Below are positions 35,842 through 45,255 of a DNA stretch of 64,000 nt, one piece after another (the first letter of the stretch is position 1; every line of letters starts with the position of its first letter). The position numbers and the translations under genes are program-made. The notes under the pieces are model-generated. The model was not told the origin of the DNA, searched no databases, and saw only the letters and a program-made list of their open reading frames with translations. Origin of the DNA: an uncultured Oscillibacter sp. (GTDB lineage Bacteria; Bacillota; Clostridia; Oscillospirales; Oscillospiraceae); assembly GCA_900544615.1 (NCBI GenBank), contig UQVS01000001.1, positions 1 to 64,000 of the forward strand, written 5' to 3'.

Positions 35842-36786
35842 TTATCCTAAGCCAGAAGCGGAGAGAATTTCCGTCGAAATCTGTAAGGCGCGGGCAAAAT
35901 CCCGGTCTTTTTCCCAGAAGATCCAGTGGATATCGGGATTCCGCCGCAGCCAGGTCAGCTGGCGCTTGGCGTACTGCCGGGAACGGAGCTTCACCAGTTC
36001 AATGGCCTCCGGCTCTGTCAGAGCGCCGTCCAGCACCCCCAGAAACTCCTTGTAGCCGATGGCCTGCATAGCGGTGGCATTCCGGGGCAGTCCCATGGCC
36101 AGCAGGGCACGAACCTCGTCCAGCAGCCCCTCCTGCACCATCTTGTCCACCCGGCGGTCGATGAGGGCCTTCATGTCGGCCCGGTCGGCGAACTGCAAGC
36201 CGATCCATACCGCGTCATACCGGGGCGGGATCATTCTGGTGGCGGCATTGTGAGCGGAGATGGTGCTGCCGGTTTCCCGGTAGACCTCCAGCGCCCGGAG
36301 GATCCGCTTTGTGTCGGCAGGGTGGAGGCGCTCAGCGCTTTCAGGATCTACCTGCCGCAGCTCTTCCAGCAGGGGGGCGATGCCCTCCCGCTCAAGCCGG
36401 GTCTCCAGCTCCCGGCGGATCGCGCCGCCGGCGTGACCCTTGGCAAAGCCGTGTCCCCGGATCAGGGCGTCCATCCACAGCCCGGTTCCGCCTACCAGAA
36501 CGGGCAGCTTGCCCCGCGCCAGAATATCGTCCACCACTGGGGTGGCTCTGGACACATATTCCGCGGCGCTCCACTGCTCCGCCGGATCCGCCACGGCGAT
36601 CATGTGGTGCGGGACACCCTGCATCTCCTCCGCCGTGGGCGCGGCAGTCCCCACCGTCATGCCCCGGTAGATCTGCATGGAGTCCACAGACACCACTTCA
36701 CCGCAAAACCTCTGTGCCAGCAACACGCCCAGCGTGGTTTTTCCGCAGGCGGTAGGCCCTGCGATACAGACAATTTTCGGCGCCAT
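35842..36786 (-). CDS. miaA: tRNA dimethylallyltransferase
   Basis: A 314-aa enzyme that adds a dimethylallyl group to A37 of tRNAs reading UNN codons. The P-loop is IAGPTACGKTTLGVLLA, followed by EVVSVDSMQIYRGMTVGTA, VGGTGLWMDALI and the tRNA-contact end LRSRQYAKRQLTWLRRNP. It starts after GAGGAGG. MiaB, which completes ms2i6A37 from this product, is encoded 8 kb upstream on the same strand, so both steps are in this cluster. Confidence 0.97.
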   Translation of the reverse strand: MAPKIVCIAGPTACGKTTLGVLLAQRFCGEVVSVDSMQIYRGMTVGTAAPTAEEMQGVPHHMIAVADPAEQWSAAEYVSRATPVVDDILARGKLPVLVGGTGLWMDALIRGHGFAKGHAGGAIRRELETRLEREGIAPLLEELRQVDPESAERLHPADTKRILRALEVYRETGSTISAHNAATRMIPPRYDAVWIGLQFADRADMKALIDRRVDKMVQEGLLDEVRALLAMGLPRNATAMQAIGYKEFLGVLDGALTEPEAIELVKLRSRQYAKRQLTWLRRNPDIHWIFWEKDRDFARALQISTEILSASGLG

Positions 36787-36809
36787 CCGCGTCCTCCTCT
36801 CCCGTGGTT

Positions 36810-37406
36810 TTACAGCGTTTTCGCCAATGCGCCCGCCAGCGTGCAGGCCGCTGTCAGCGTGTCTCCCGCCGTATCCGGGCGGGCATCCAGCCCGCCGGCA
36901 AATACATAGTCAAACTGCGGGATGCCAAACATGGCGGCCAGCTGCCGCCAGTGGATCACGCCTACGCTGTCCTCCCGCTCCACATCGCCGCAGCTGGTGA
37001 GGTATACCAGATGTCCGGCCGCGCAGTCCCCGTGGCAGCCCGCCGCGTCGTAATGATAGGTCAGGCCGTTGGCGGAAATGTATTCGATGTACGTCCGCAG
37101 CGCCGCGGGGTAGCTGAGATCCCAGAAGGGGGCCGCCACCGCAACGGCGTCCGCCGCCCGGAACTGCCGGGCCAGCGCGTACACCGGCGCGTCAAAGGCA
37201 TTCTCCGCCGCCAGCGCGTCCCGCCGGTTCAGCATCTCCGCGTTGAAGGGCTTCAGCGCCAGCAGCGCTTCCGGGGTGACCTCCTCCACTTCCGCGCCGG
37301 GATGGGATGCCCGAAACGCGGTGAGAAAGGCGTCGGCCAGCGCCTTCGTGCGGGAAGCCCCGCCTCGCTGGCTGATGCAGCAGTTTACAAACAGCAGTTT
37401 CATCAT
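36810..37406 (-). CDS. Flavodoxin-like fold NAD(P)H oxidoreductase (AzoR type)
   Basis: A 198-aa FMN-dependent quinone/azo reductase-like protein. LLFVNCCISQRGGASRTKALADAFL is the phosphate-binding N-terminus, DAVAVAAPFWDLSYPAALRTYIEYI holds the flavin-contact loop, and HLVYLTSCGDVER follows. It sits between mutL and miaA, an unusual place for a redox enzyme, with small gaps that suggest cotranscription. Two adjacent ATG codons (37406 and 37403) are possible starts behind AAAGGA. Confidence 0.85.
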   Translation of the reverse strand: MMKLLFVNCCISQRGGASRTKALADAFLTAFRASHPGAEVEEVTPEALLALKPFNAEMLNRRDALAAENAFDAPVYALARQFRAADAVAVAAPFWDLSYPAALRTYIEYISANGLTYHYDAAGCHGDCAAGHLVYLTSCGDVEREDSVGVIHWRQLAAMFGIPQFDYVFAGGLDARPDTAGDTLTAACTLAGALAKTL

Positions 37407-37478
37407 GGTTCCTTCTTTCTCGGAAAATGGGGTGCCTCCTTGCGGCGTTTCACGTCTTTTGATCGTTGGAGCAGGCGG

Positions 37479-39494
37479 TCACGCCCGCTTGAACAGCTTT
37501 TCCAGCTCGTATTTCCGGATCTTCACCACCACCGGCCGGCCATGTGGGCAGTATCGGACTTCTCCGCTCTGCACCTTCTCCACCAGCACCTTCAGCTCGG
37601 CGGGGTCGCTGGTCCAGCCGCCCTTGATCGAAGCCTTGCAGGCCATGGTGTGAAGCAGCGCCTCCCGCTTCTCGTCCAGACTGCGGCCTGTGCGGAGCTT
37701 CTGGGCAAATTCCTCCAGCGTAGCAGCGGTGTCCGCCGCGTCCAGATCTGCGGGAACCTCCCGCACCAGAACGGCACCGTCGCCGAAATCCTCACAGCCG
37801 AAGCCGAACTGCTCCAGCAGCTCCAGATTTTCCAGCAGCAGCGCGGCGTCCTCTTTTCCCGGCTCCACAGCCACCGGCTGCATCAGGGTCTGCCGCATGG
37901 GCGGCTCCTTGGCAGCCATCAGGCGGTCGAAATTGATCCGCTCGTGGGCCGCGTGCTTGTCGATGAGCCAGAGGTTTTCGCTGCCATCCTCGCAGATGAT
38001 GTAGGTATGGAACACCTCTCCGGCGATGCGCCACGGCGCTTCCGCGGGCATGACCGTCTCCTGTCCCGGCAGTTCCATGGCCGTCTGCTGAGCCGGGATG
38101 GCAGGCACAAAGGGCTTGGGCGCAGGGGCCGTTGCAGTGGCCGTCTCCGGTCTTGCAGTCACGGACGCAGGCGCTTTGCCCAGCGCCGAGGGCTGCGCCG
38201 CCTTCACGGCGCCCCGCGGCGGCCAGATGGGCTGCACGCTGTCCGCCACCTTTGCCGTAGAGCGCCATTCCGTATTCCAGACCGGCCGGGCAGGCTCCGC
38301 CGGTTTTACCGGCGGAGGGTTGAATACCGGCTGTACGTCCGCCTTGGGCGGCTGCGGCGTAAAAACGGGTCTGACCGGCGCGGAGGGCGCGGCAGCGGGC
38401 TTTGCGCCCTGCTCCCGATAGCTTTTGGCATCCATGGACTGGAAAAAGTCCTGCCGGGGATTCTGAACCGGCTGATTTGCCGGTTTTACCGGCGATACCG
38501 CGCCGCCGCGGGCATCCAGCGCGTCCATGACCGTGTGGAACACCGCCTCGAACACATCATGCTCCCGCGCAAATTTCACCTGGGTTTTGGCAGGGTGTAC
38601 GTTGACGTCCACCGCCGTAACCGGCAGCGTCACTTCCAGCACACAGCCGGGGAAGCGGCCTTTCAGAAGCTGATTCCGATAGCCCTCTTCCAGCGCCGCC
38701 GTCAGCACCTGGGACTTGATGAACCGCCCGTTGACGAAGAACACCTGCATGGAGCGGGAACCTCGGCCGTTCACCGGGGCCGTCACAAAGCCACGCACGG
38801 TGATGTCGCCGCCCCGGCCGTCCACCGGCACCAGCGTTCTGGCAAATTCCCGGCCCAGCGCGGCATAGACGGCGGATTCCAGCTTTCCATCGCCGGGGGT
38901 ATGGAGGGCTTCCTGCCCATCCTTGATGAATTTGAAGGAAACGTCCGGGTGGCTCAGGGCCAGATGCTGCATCAGCCCCGCCACGGCGGCCGTCTCGGCG
39001 CTGTCCTTTTTCATAAATTTCAGTCGGGCGGGGGTGTTATAGAAGAGGTCTGCCACCCGGATGGTGGTTCCCTCCGGCGCGCCCTCCTCCCGGACAGGCT
39101 CCATATGTCCGCCCTCGCCGTGGAGGGCCGCGCCCACGGCGTCCTCCGGGCGGCGGGTCAGCACGTCCACCCGGCTGACGGCGGAAATGGCCGCCAGAGC
39201 TTCCCCCCGGAAGCCCAGCGTGCCGATTCTGGCAAGATCCTCCGCCGTGCGGAGCTTGCTGGTAGCATGGCGCAGAAACGCGGTGGGCAGCTCCTCCGGC
39301 GCGATACCGCAGCCGTTGTCCGTCACCCGGATCAGGCTCATGCCGCCCCGCTGGATCTCCACCACAATGGCGGAGGAACCGGCGTCAATGGCGTTTTCCA
39401 CCAGCTCCTTGACCACGGAAGCAGGGCGCTCGACCACCTCGCCGGCGGCGATGAGATCGGCGACATGAGAGGATAATTGTTGAATATGCGGCAT
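37479..39494 (-). CDS. mutL: DNA mismatch repair protein MutL
   Basis: A 671-aa GHKL ATPase and nicking endonuclease. The N-terminal domain has AAGEVVERPASVVKELVENAID, TDNGCGI, TLGFRGEALAAI and HEGGHMEP-type loops. A long Pro/Ala-rich linker spans about 335-480. The C-terminal domain keeps the nuclease signature LIDKHAAHERINFDR, with Asp in place of the final Glu, plus ACKASI and YCPHGRPVV. The start at 39494 follows AAGGAG. It works with MutS, encoded 0.9 kb upstream. Confidence 0.97.
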   Translation of the reverse strand: MPHIQQLSSHVADLIAAGEVVERPASVVKELVENAIDAGSSAIVVEIQRGGMSLIRVTDNGCGIAPEELPTAFLRHATSKLRTAEDLARIGTLGFRGEALAAISAVSRVDVLTRRPEDAVGAALHGEGGHMEPVREEGAPEGTTIRVADLFYNTPARLKFMKKDSAETAAVAGLMQHLALSHPDVSFKFIKDGQEALHTPGDGKLESAVYAALGREFARTLVPVDGRGGDITVRGFVTAPVNGRGSRSMQVFFVNGRFIKSQVLTAALEEGYRNQLLKGRFPGCVLEVTLPVTAVDVNVHPAKTQVKFAREHDVFEAVFHTVMDALDARGGAVSPVKPANQPVQNPRQDFFQSMDAKSYREQGAKPAAAPSAPVRPVFTPQPPKADVQPVFNPPPVKPAEPARPVWNTEWRSTAKVADSVQPIWPPRGAVKAAQPSALGKAPASVTARPETATATAPAPKPFVPAIPAQQTAMELPGQETVMPAEAPWRIAGEVFHTYIICEDGSENLWLIDKHAAHERINFDRLMAAKEPPMRQTLMQPVAVEPGKEDAALLLENLELLEQFGFGCEDFGDGAVLVREVPADLDAADTAATLEEFAQKLRTGRSLDEKREALLHTMACKASIKGGWTSDPAELKVLVEKVQSGEVRYCPHGRPVVVKIRKYELEKLFKRA

Positions 39495-39504
39495 ATTTTT
39501 CTCC

Positions 39505-40212
39505 TTATACGGATGCCCAGACACTCAGGGCATTGGCGGCAGTGTGGAGCAGAATGGAACTCCACAGGGTGCCTGTGTGATCATAGGCCCAGGCCAGCAC
39601 CAGCCCCGGCACCAGATACTGCACCATCAGCAGAAAGTAGGTGATGTCCCGCTGCACCACGGCGAACTGCCACACATGGAGCAGGGCGAACAGCAGGCAG
39701 CTGACAAGATACGCCACCACCCGGCTTTTGCTTTTCAGATTTCCAAATACCAGTCCCCGGAACAGGACTTCTTCCACAAAGGGCGCCAGAAAAATGACGA
39801 TCAGCAGCGTGACCCTCGGCGCGTCGTGGATCTGGGCGGAGATGGCGGTATCGTTCAGATTCGTGTGGTTATTCACCAGCAGACGGGTCAGGCGGTACAT
39901 CAGCTCGTTGAGGCCGTACAGGGCGATCAGCCCTACTGCGACGGCTTTGCAGGCGTTGCCCAGATTGTCCGCAAAGTTCCGGGTCGTGCGGCCAAGGAAG
40001 CTGTGGAAAATGACCAGCGTCACGGCAAAGAGGACGTAGTAGTAAATGGCGTTTTTCAGGGATGGGGAAATTGCGGTACCCAGCAGCCGCTCCGCAAGGC
40101 GGAACAGGGGAGCGGTGGCAAAGGGCAGCACTACCAGATAGATCACGAAGAAAACCGTTCCGGCGATCTGTTCGCCGGGGGACATATAGGGTGCGGATTT
40201 ATGTTTGGCCAT
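39505..40212 (-). CDS. CPBP family intramembrane metalloprotease (Abi/CAAX-like)
   Basis: A 235-aa membrane protein with about six to seven segments. The catalytic blocks are present: FLAPFVEEVLFRGLVFGNLK (EExxxR) and SCLLFALLHVWQF (FxxxH), followed by YLVPGLVLAWAYDHTGTLWSSILLHTAANAL with the last HxxxN/D type motif. The family includes CAAX prenyl proteases and bacteriocin-immunity proteins; the target here is unknown. It lies between mutS and mutL, with only 10 bases to mutL. AAAGGAG precedes the ATG. Confidence 0.9.
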   Translation of the reverse strand: MAKHKSAPYMSPGEQIAGTVFFVIYLVVLPFATAPLFRLAERLLGTAISPSLKNAIYYYVLFAVTLVIFHSFLGRTTRNFADNLGNACKAVAVGLIALYGLNELMYRLTRLLVNNHTNLNDTAISAQIHDAPRVTLLIVIFLAPFVEEVLFRGLVFGNLKSKSRVVAYLVSCLLFALLHVWQFAVVQRDITYFLLMVQYLVPGLVLAWAYDHTGTLWSSILLHTAANALSVWASV

Positions 40213-40344
40213 TCTAAGGCTCCTTTGTGTGGTTTCAGTGCGCGGAAAAACAGACGCCTGACCGGCAGACTCATGATCTCTCTGCGCCCGCAGGCCGGCG
40301 CTGCCCGTGCTTCGGCAAGAAGCTCTCTGCGGAAACGGAGCGTG

Positions 40345-42954
40345 TTACCGGCTCAGCTTCTGCTTCAGCTCATACAGCAGGCTCATGGCCTCAATGGGCG
40401 TCAGCGTATCCGGCTGACAGCGGCGGATGGCGTCCAGCACCTCGCCCTCGCTCATGGCGTCCAGCGAGACCTGATCGGTCTCTTTCCGGGCGGCCACGTA
40501 CTGTACGCCGTTTTCGTCCTCCAGCTCCTTCAGAATGACCTTGGCCCGCTGAACCACTTTCTCCGGCAGTCCCGCCAGCTTGGCCACCTCAATGCCGTAG
40601 CTGCGGTCGGCTCCGCCGGGGACGATCTTCCGCAGGAAGATGATGTCCTCCCCCCGGCGCTTGACGGCAATATTATAATTCACGGTGCCGGGGAGGGTGT
40701 TTTCCATCTCTGTCAGCTCATGGTAATGGGTGGCGAACAGGGTCTTGGCCCCCAGCGTCTTTTTGTCGGCGCAGTATTCCAGAACGGCGCGGGCAATGGC
40801 CATACCGTCAAAGGTGGAGGTTCCCCGGCCGATCTCGTCGAGGATCAGGAGGGAATTTTTGGTGGCCTGATGGAGAATGTCGGAGACCTCCGTCATCTCC
40901 ACCATAAAGGTGGACTGCCCGGCGGAAAGATCGTCGCTGGCGCCGATGCGGGTAAAGATCCGGTCCACCACGCCGATATGGGCGTATTTGGCGGGGACGA
41001 AGCTGCCCATCTGGGCCATGAGGACGATCAGCGCCACCTGCCGCATATAGGTGGATTTACCAGCCATGTTGGGGCCGGTGATGATGGCCACCCGCTCCTC
41101 CTTTTCCCCCATAAACGTATCGTTGGGGACAAACAGGCTGTCCTTCAGCACTTTTTCCACCACGGGGTGACGGCCCTCCCGGATCTCGATGACCCCGGAT
41201 TCGTCCACCTCCGGACGGCAGAAGTTATTGTGTACCGCCACGGCGGCAAAGGAGCAGAGAGCGTCGCACTCCGCCACGGCGGCAGCCGTTTTCTGAACGC
41301 GGGCGGCGTTGTCCGCGATCCGCTGGCGCAAGGCGGAGAACAGCTCAAATTCCAGTGCCACCACCCGCTCGGAAGCCGTCAGGATCTCATGCTCCAGATC
41401 CTTCAATTCCTGGGTGATGAACCGCTCGCCGTTGACCAGCGTCTGCTTGCGGATATAGGTCTCCGGCACCAGCTCCTTGAAGGCGTTGGAAACTTCAATG
41501 TAGTAGCCGAACACCTTGTTGTAGCCGATTTTCAGCGTGCGGATGCCGGTTTTTTCCTTTTCCTTGGCCTCCATCTCCGCAATGACGCCCTTGCCGCTTT
41601 TCAAAATGTGCCGCAGGCGGTCCACCTCTTCGTTGAAGCCGTCCCGGATGATGCCGCCCTCCCGGACGGAAAACGGCGGCTCGTCGCAGATGGCGGCGGC
41701 GATGTCATGGCTGATATCGTCCAGCGTGTCCAGCTCCGCCGTCAGCTCGGTGATGCGGCGGTCGGAGAAAGCGGCAAGCTGCTCTTTCAGGTTGGGCAGC
41801 TTTTCCATGGCCGCCCGGAGGGAGGTCAGATCCCGGCCGCCAGCAGTGCCGTAGACAATGCGGCCGATGAGGCGCTCCATGTCGCCAAGGCCGGTCATGC
41901 CGGCGATCAGCTCCTCCCTGCGGATGGTGTCGTTCACCAGCGCCGCCACGGCGCTGGAACGGCGGTCAATATCCGTGACGGACAGCAGGGGCCGCTCCAG
42001 CCAGCTCCGCAGCATCCGGCCGCCCATGGGGGTTTTCGTTTTGTCCAGCACCCACAGAAGGCTGCCCTTTTTCTCCTTGCCCCGGAGGGTCTCCGTCAGC
42101 TCCAGATTCCGGCGGGCGGCCAGATCCAGCTCCATGAACCGGCCTTGACGGTAGTAATCCAGCTCCCGGATGTGGGAGAGGTCGGTTTTCTGGGTTTCAT
42201 AGAGGTAATTCAGCAGGCCGCCCAGCGCCATGGCCGCCGCAGGCTCCCCGGCGGGCAGCTTGGCAAAGGCCTCCTCGCCGAACTGGGCGCGGATGTTCTT
42301 CTCCGCCTCCGTCAGACGGAAGCGCCGCTCCCCGCCGTTTTCGTACCGGCAGTGGAATTTGTCGGCCAGCACGTCCGTCAGCACCTTTTCGCTGAAAGCG
42401 CCGTCGCTGAGGATGGCCTCAGCGGGGTTGAACCGCCCCAGCTCATTGATGATGTGGGTCAGGGCGTCCTTACCGGAAAAGGCGGTGAGGTGGGTCTCGC
42501 CGGTGGAGAGGTCGCAGAAGGCCACGCCGCCTCCCTGACTATCCAGATAAATACCGCAGAGGTAGTTGCCGGACTTGTCGTCAAGGCACGCGGCGTCAAT
42601 GACGGTGCCGGGAGTCACCACCCGGATGATGTCCCGCTTCACCAGCCCCTTGGCGGTGGCGGGGTCCTCCATCTGCTCGCAGATGGCCACCTTGTAGCCC
42701 TTGGCGATGAGCCGGGCGATGTAGGATTCGCTGGCGTGGTAGGGAATCCCGCACATGGGTACCCGCTCCTCCTCCGGCTTGGCGTGCTTGCCGTGATCGC
42801 GGGAGGTGAGGGTCAGATCCAGCTCTTTGGAGGCAAGCTTTGCGTCGTCGGCGAACATTTCATAGAAGTCCCCCAGGCGGAAAAACAAAATGGAATCCGG
42901 GTGATCCTTCTTGATTTCCAGATACTGCTTCATCATGGGGGTCAGTTCCGCCAT
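40345..42954 (-). CDS. mutS: DNA mismatch repair protein MutS
   Basis: An 869-aa mismatch sensor. Domain I has the mismatch wedge FRLGDFYEMF near residue 25; connector, lever and clamp domains follow. The ATPase has ITGPNMAGKSTYMRQ (Walker A, about residue 607), TRIGASDDLSAGQSTFMVEM and ILDEIGRGTSTFDGMAIA (Walker B). The C-terminal helix-turn-helix region ends in LYELKQKLSR. Length is typical of MutS1. GAAAGAGG precedes the start. It is one operon-like run with miaB upstream and mutL downstream. Confidence 0.98.
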   Translation of the reverse strand: MAELTPMMKQYLEIKKDHPDSILFFRLGDFYEMFADDAKLASKELDLTLTSRDHGKHAKPEEERVPMCGIPYHASESYIARLIAKGYKVAICEQMEDPATAKGLVKRDIIRVVTPGTVIDAACLDDKSGNYLCGIYLDSQGGGVAFCDLSTGETHLTAFSGKDALTHIINELGRFNPAEAILSDGAFSEKVLTDVLADKFHCRYENGGERRFRLTEAEKNIRAQFGEEAFAKLPAGEPAAAMALGGLLNYLYETQKTDLSHIRELDYYRQGRFMELDLAARRNLELTETLRGKEKKGSLLWVLDKTKTPMGGRMLRSWLERPLLSVTDIDRRSSAVAALVNDTIRREELIAGMTGLGDMERLIGRIVYGTAGGRDLTSLRAAMEKLPNLKEQLAAFSDRRITELTAELDTLDDISHDIAAAICDEPPFSVREGGIIRDGFNEEVDRLRHILKSGKGVIAEMEAKEKEKTGIRTLKIGYNKVFGYYIEVSNAFKELVPETYIRKQTLVNGERFITQELKDLEHEILTASERVVALEFELFSALRQRIADNAARVQKTAAAVAECDALCSFAAVAVHNNFCRPEVDESGVIEIREGRHPVVEKVLKDSLFVPNDTFMGEKEERVAIITGPNMAGKSTYMRQVALIVLMAQMGSFVPAKYAHIGVVDRIFTRIGASDDLSAGQSTFMVEMTEVSDILHQATKNSLLILDEIGRGTSTFDGMAIARAVLEYCADKKTLGAKTLFATHYHELTEMENTLPGTVNYNIAVKRRGEDIIFLRKIVPGGADRSYGIEVAKLAGLPEKVVQRAKVILKELEDENGVQYVAARKETDQVSLDAMSEGEVLDAIRRCQPDTLTPIEAMSLLYELKQKLSR

Positions 42955-43055
42955 AAAAATACCTCTTTCTATGTCTCGTAATCTTGTGTGTCTTTTTGCG
43001 CCGTGCGGAGCGAGTCCGCGCTATTTCATTGATGTCTCGCCTGAAAGGGAATAAT

Positions 43056-44468
43056 TTATACCGGCTCGCCGTACAGCGCCCAGGTGTTGCTGTCCGTGAT
43101 CATCACGTCGATAAACTGCCCGATCAGCTCTCTGCCGCCTTTGAGCCGCACCAGCCGGTTGCCCTCGGTGCGGGAGGCGAGGGGAAATGCCTCGTCGTCG
43201 CTTTCGCCGTCCACCAGCACCCGGACCGTTTTGCCCACATAGGCGGCGTGGAGCCGGGCGGAGTTGGCGTTCTGCACTTCCAGGAGCTTATCGAACCACT
43301 TCTGCTTTTCCGCGCGGGTGGCGGGATCCGGCATGGAGGCCGCTTTCGTACCGGGACGGGGGGAGTAAATGAAGGTAAAGAGGGCGTCAAAGCCCACCTC
43401 CTCCACCAGAGACACGGTGTCCATGGCCTCTTCCTCCGTCTCGCCGGGGAAGCCGATGATCACGTCGCTGGTCAGCACCAGACCGGGCATAACCTTTTTC
43501 GCATAGTTGATTTCCGCCAGATACTGCGCCCGCGTATAACGGCGGTTCATCTCCTTCAGCACCCGGTCGTTGCCGGACTGGAAGGGGAGATGGAGCTGCT
43601 TTGCCACATGGGGGCAGTTTGCCATCACGTCGAAAAGACGGTTTGTGGCGTCCTTGGGATGGCTGGACATAAAGCGGATCAGGTACTCACCGGGAATTTT
43701 GTCGATGTCCTCCAGCAAGTCGGGGAAGTGGTAATCCAGCCCCAGATCGTTGCCGTAGGAGTTGACGTTCTGGCCCAGCAGGGTGATGTCCTTATACCCG
43801 GCTTCTACCAGCTCCCGCACCTCCTGCAAAACGCACCGGGGATCCCGGCTCCGCTCCCGGCCCCGGACGTAGGGTACGATGCAGTAGGAGCAGAAGTTGT
43901 TGCAGCCGTACATAATGCTGACCCACGCTTTTACGCCCTTTTCCCGCACCACGGGGATGCCCTCGGCGATGGTGCCGTCCTCATTGTCCACAGCAAAGAC
44001 CCGCTTCCGGGTCTCGTACACCTGCCACAAAAGCTCCGGGAATTTCCACAGGGCATGGGGGCCGAACACCAGATCCACGTGGCGGTAGGACTCCTTCACC
44101 CGTTTGGACACCCGCTCCTCCTGCGCCATGCAGCCGCAGAGGCAGATGACCTGCTCCGGGTTTTCCTTTTTCGTGTGGGTCAGGATGCCCAGATTGCCGA
44201 ACACCCGCTGCTCCGCGTGTTCCCGGACGGCGCAGGTATTCAGGATCACCAGATCCGCCTCTTTGGCATCCTCGGTAAAGGTAAAGCCGCAGTCCGCCAG
44301 CATTCCCATAAGCTTCTGGCCGTCCGCCACATTCTGCTGACAGCCGAAGGTATCCACACAGGCCACAGGATGGGCTTCCCGCGCGTTGAACATCTCTTTG
44401 ATCTTTGCTTCAAAATCCCGCTGACGCGCCAGAGCGTCCTCAGGCACCAGTACGTTTTCCCGCTTCAA
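43056..44468 (-). CDS. miaB: tRNA-2-methylthio-N6-dimethylallyladenosine synthase MiaB
   Basis: A 470-aa radical-SAM methylthiotransferase acting on i6A37 made by MiaA. The N-terminal MTTase domain has VDTFGCQQNVADGQKLMG, ILNTCAVREHAEQRV and LCGCMAQEE, providing three cysteines for one iron-sulfur cluster. The radical SAM motif is MYGCNNFCSYCIVPYVRGRE. A TRAM domain closes the protein. It uses a TTG start at 44468, supported by GGAGGAG seven bases upstream; no ATG suits. Confidence 0.97.
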   Translation of the reverse strand: MKRENVLVPEDALARQRDFEAKIKEMFNAREAHPVACVDTFGCQQNVADGQKLMGMLADCGFTFTEDAKEADLVILNTCAVREHAEQRVFGNLGILTHTKKENPEQVICLCGCMAQEERVSKRVKESYRHVDLVFGPHALWKFPELLWQVYETRKRVFAVDNEDGTIAEGIPVVREKGVKAWVSIMYGCNNFCSYCIVPYVRGRERSRDPRCVLQEVRELVEAGYKDITLLGQNVNSYGNDLGLDYHFPDLLEDIDKIPGEYLIRFMSSHPKDATNRLFDVMANCPHVAKQLHLPFQSGNDRVLKEMNRRYTRAQYLAEINYAKKVMPGLVLTSDVIIGFPGETEEEAMDTVSLVEEVGFDALFTFIYSPRPGTKAASMPDPATRAEKQKWFDKLLEVQNANSARLHAAYVGKTVRVLVDGESDDEAFPLASRTEGNRLVRLKGGRELIGQFIDVMITDSNTWALYGEPV

Positions 44469-44486
44469 ATGGTAACTCCTCCAAAA

Positions 44487-45113
44487 TTATCTGATAAAAT
44501 GCGTGGCGATCCGCGTTTCCTTTTCCGGCAGGCCGAACCGTTCTTTTCCCAGGGCGATGCTCCGCATCAGGAAGGTCATGTTCCGCGCCAGCGTCCGCAT
44601 GGTCTGACGGCCCTCACCGTCGGCCTCCGCCTCTCCCGGCTCACGGCCATGGATGCTGTTCCAGTACTGGCTGGAAGCCACCGGCATCCCGGAAATGGTA
44701 AAATACTTGTTCAGCTCGTCAAAGGTGGCGGAGCAGCCGCCCCGGCGGGCGCAGGCCACGCTGGCGCCCACCTTCATGGTTTTGTCAAAGGGCGTGCTGA
44801 AAAACAGCCGATCCAGACAGGCGATGAGGGTGGCGTTGGCGGAAGCATAATACACCGGGCTGGCGATCACCAGACCGTCCGCCGCCTCAAATTTGGGGGC
44901 CAGCTCGTTCACAGCGTCATCAAACACGCACTTACCGGTCTTTGCACAGGAGCCACAGGCCACACATCCCCGGATATCCCGGTTTCCCAGAAGCACCGTT
45001 TCCGTTTCCACACCGCTTTCGTGAAAAATCGTTTCCATTTCCCGCAGCGCCACAGCCGTGTTGCCGTTGGCGTGGGGACTGCCGTTCAGCATAAGGACCT
45101 TCAGCTTTTCCAT
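44487..45113 (-). CDS. Flavodoxin family NAD(P)H-dependent oxidoreductase
   Basis: A 208-aa iron-sulfur-flavoprotein/NADPH FMN reductase type protein. VLMLNGSPHANGNTAVALREM is the FMN-phosphate loop, CVACGSCAKTGKCVFDD carries a compact Cys cluster, and LVIASPVYYASANATLIACLDR is the second flavin loop. The start at 45113 follows GGAGGG. It lies 18 bases upstream of miaB and has its own promoter with a palindrome over the -10 box, so a repressor may induce it under redox or electrophile stress. Confidence 0.88.
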   Translation of the reverse strand: MEKLKVLMLNGSPHANGNTAVALREMETIFHESGVETETVLLGNRDIRGCVACGSCAKTGKCVFDDAVNELAPKFEAADGLVIASPVYYASANATLIACLDRLFFSTPFDKTMKVGASVACARRGGCSATFDELNKYFTISGMPVASSQYWNSIHGREPGEAEADGEGRQTMRTLARNMTFLMRSIALGKERFGLPEKETRIATHFIR

Positions 45114-45176
45114 GATCAACCCTCCTGTGATCCTCTTTTCCAGATCCGCCCGTTTGGGGAATGGGCGGACATACCT

Positions 45177-45215
45177 TAACTAAGTTATCATAGCATAAAA
45201 TACTGCCGGATACAA
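45177..45215 (-). promoter_or_regulatory. Oxidoreductase promoter with operator-like palindrome
   Basis: On the minus strand TTGTAT (45215-45210) and TATGAT (45192-45187) are 17 bases apart. TAACT-A-AGTTA at 45177-45187 is a perfect palindrome touching the -10 box and covering the likely start site, a typical repressor position. The regulator is not encoded next to it. Confidence 0.6.
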
Positions 45216-45216
45216 G

Positions 45217-45242
45217 AAAAAGGAGGGCTTTGCCCTCCTTTT
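45217..45242 (-). terminator. Terminator of the M23 peptidase gene
   Basis: AAAAGGAGGGC and GCCCTCCTTTT form an 11-bp stem; on the minus strand the U-tract follows directly. It abuts the next promoter. Confidence 0.88.
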
Positions 45243-45255
45243 CCGAAATTTTTTG

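Noticed and set aside
39544..42981. A plus-strand open frame of more than 1100 codons opposite mutS and the CPBP gene.
   Set aside because: Antisense shadow of two clear genes; composition is biased and no family is recognisable. The similar long frames at 36804-39476 and 11722-13716 were rejected for the same reason.
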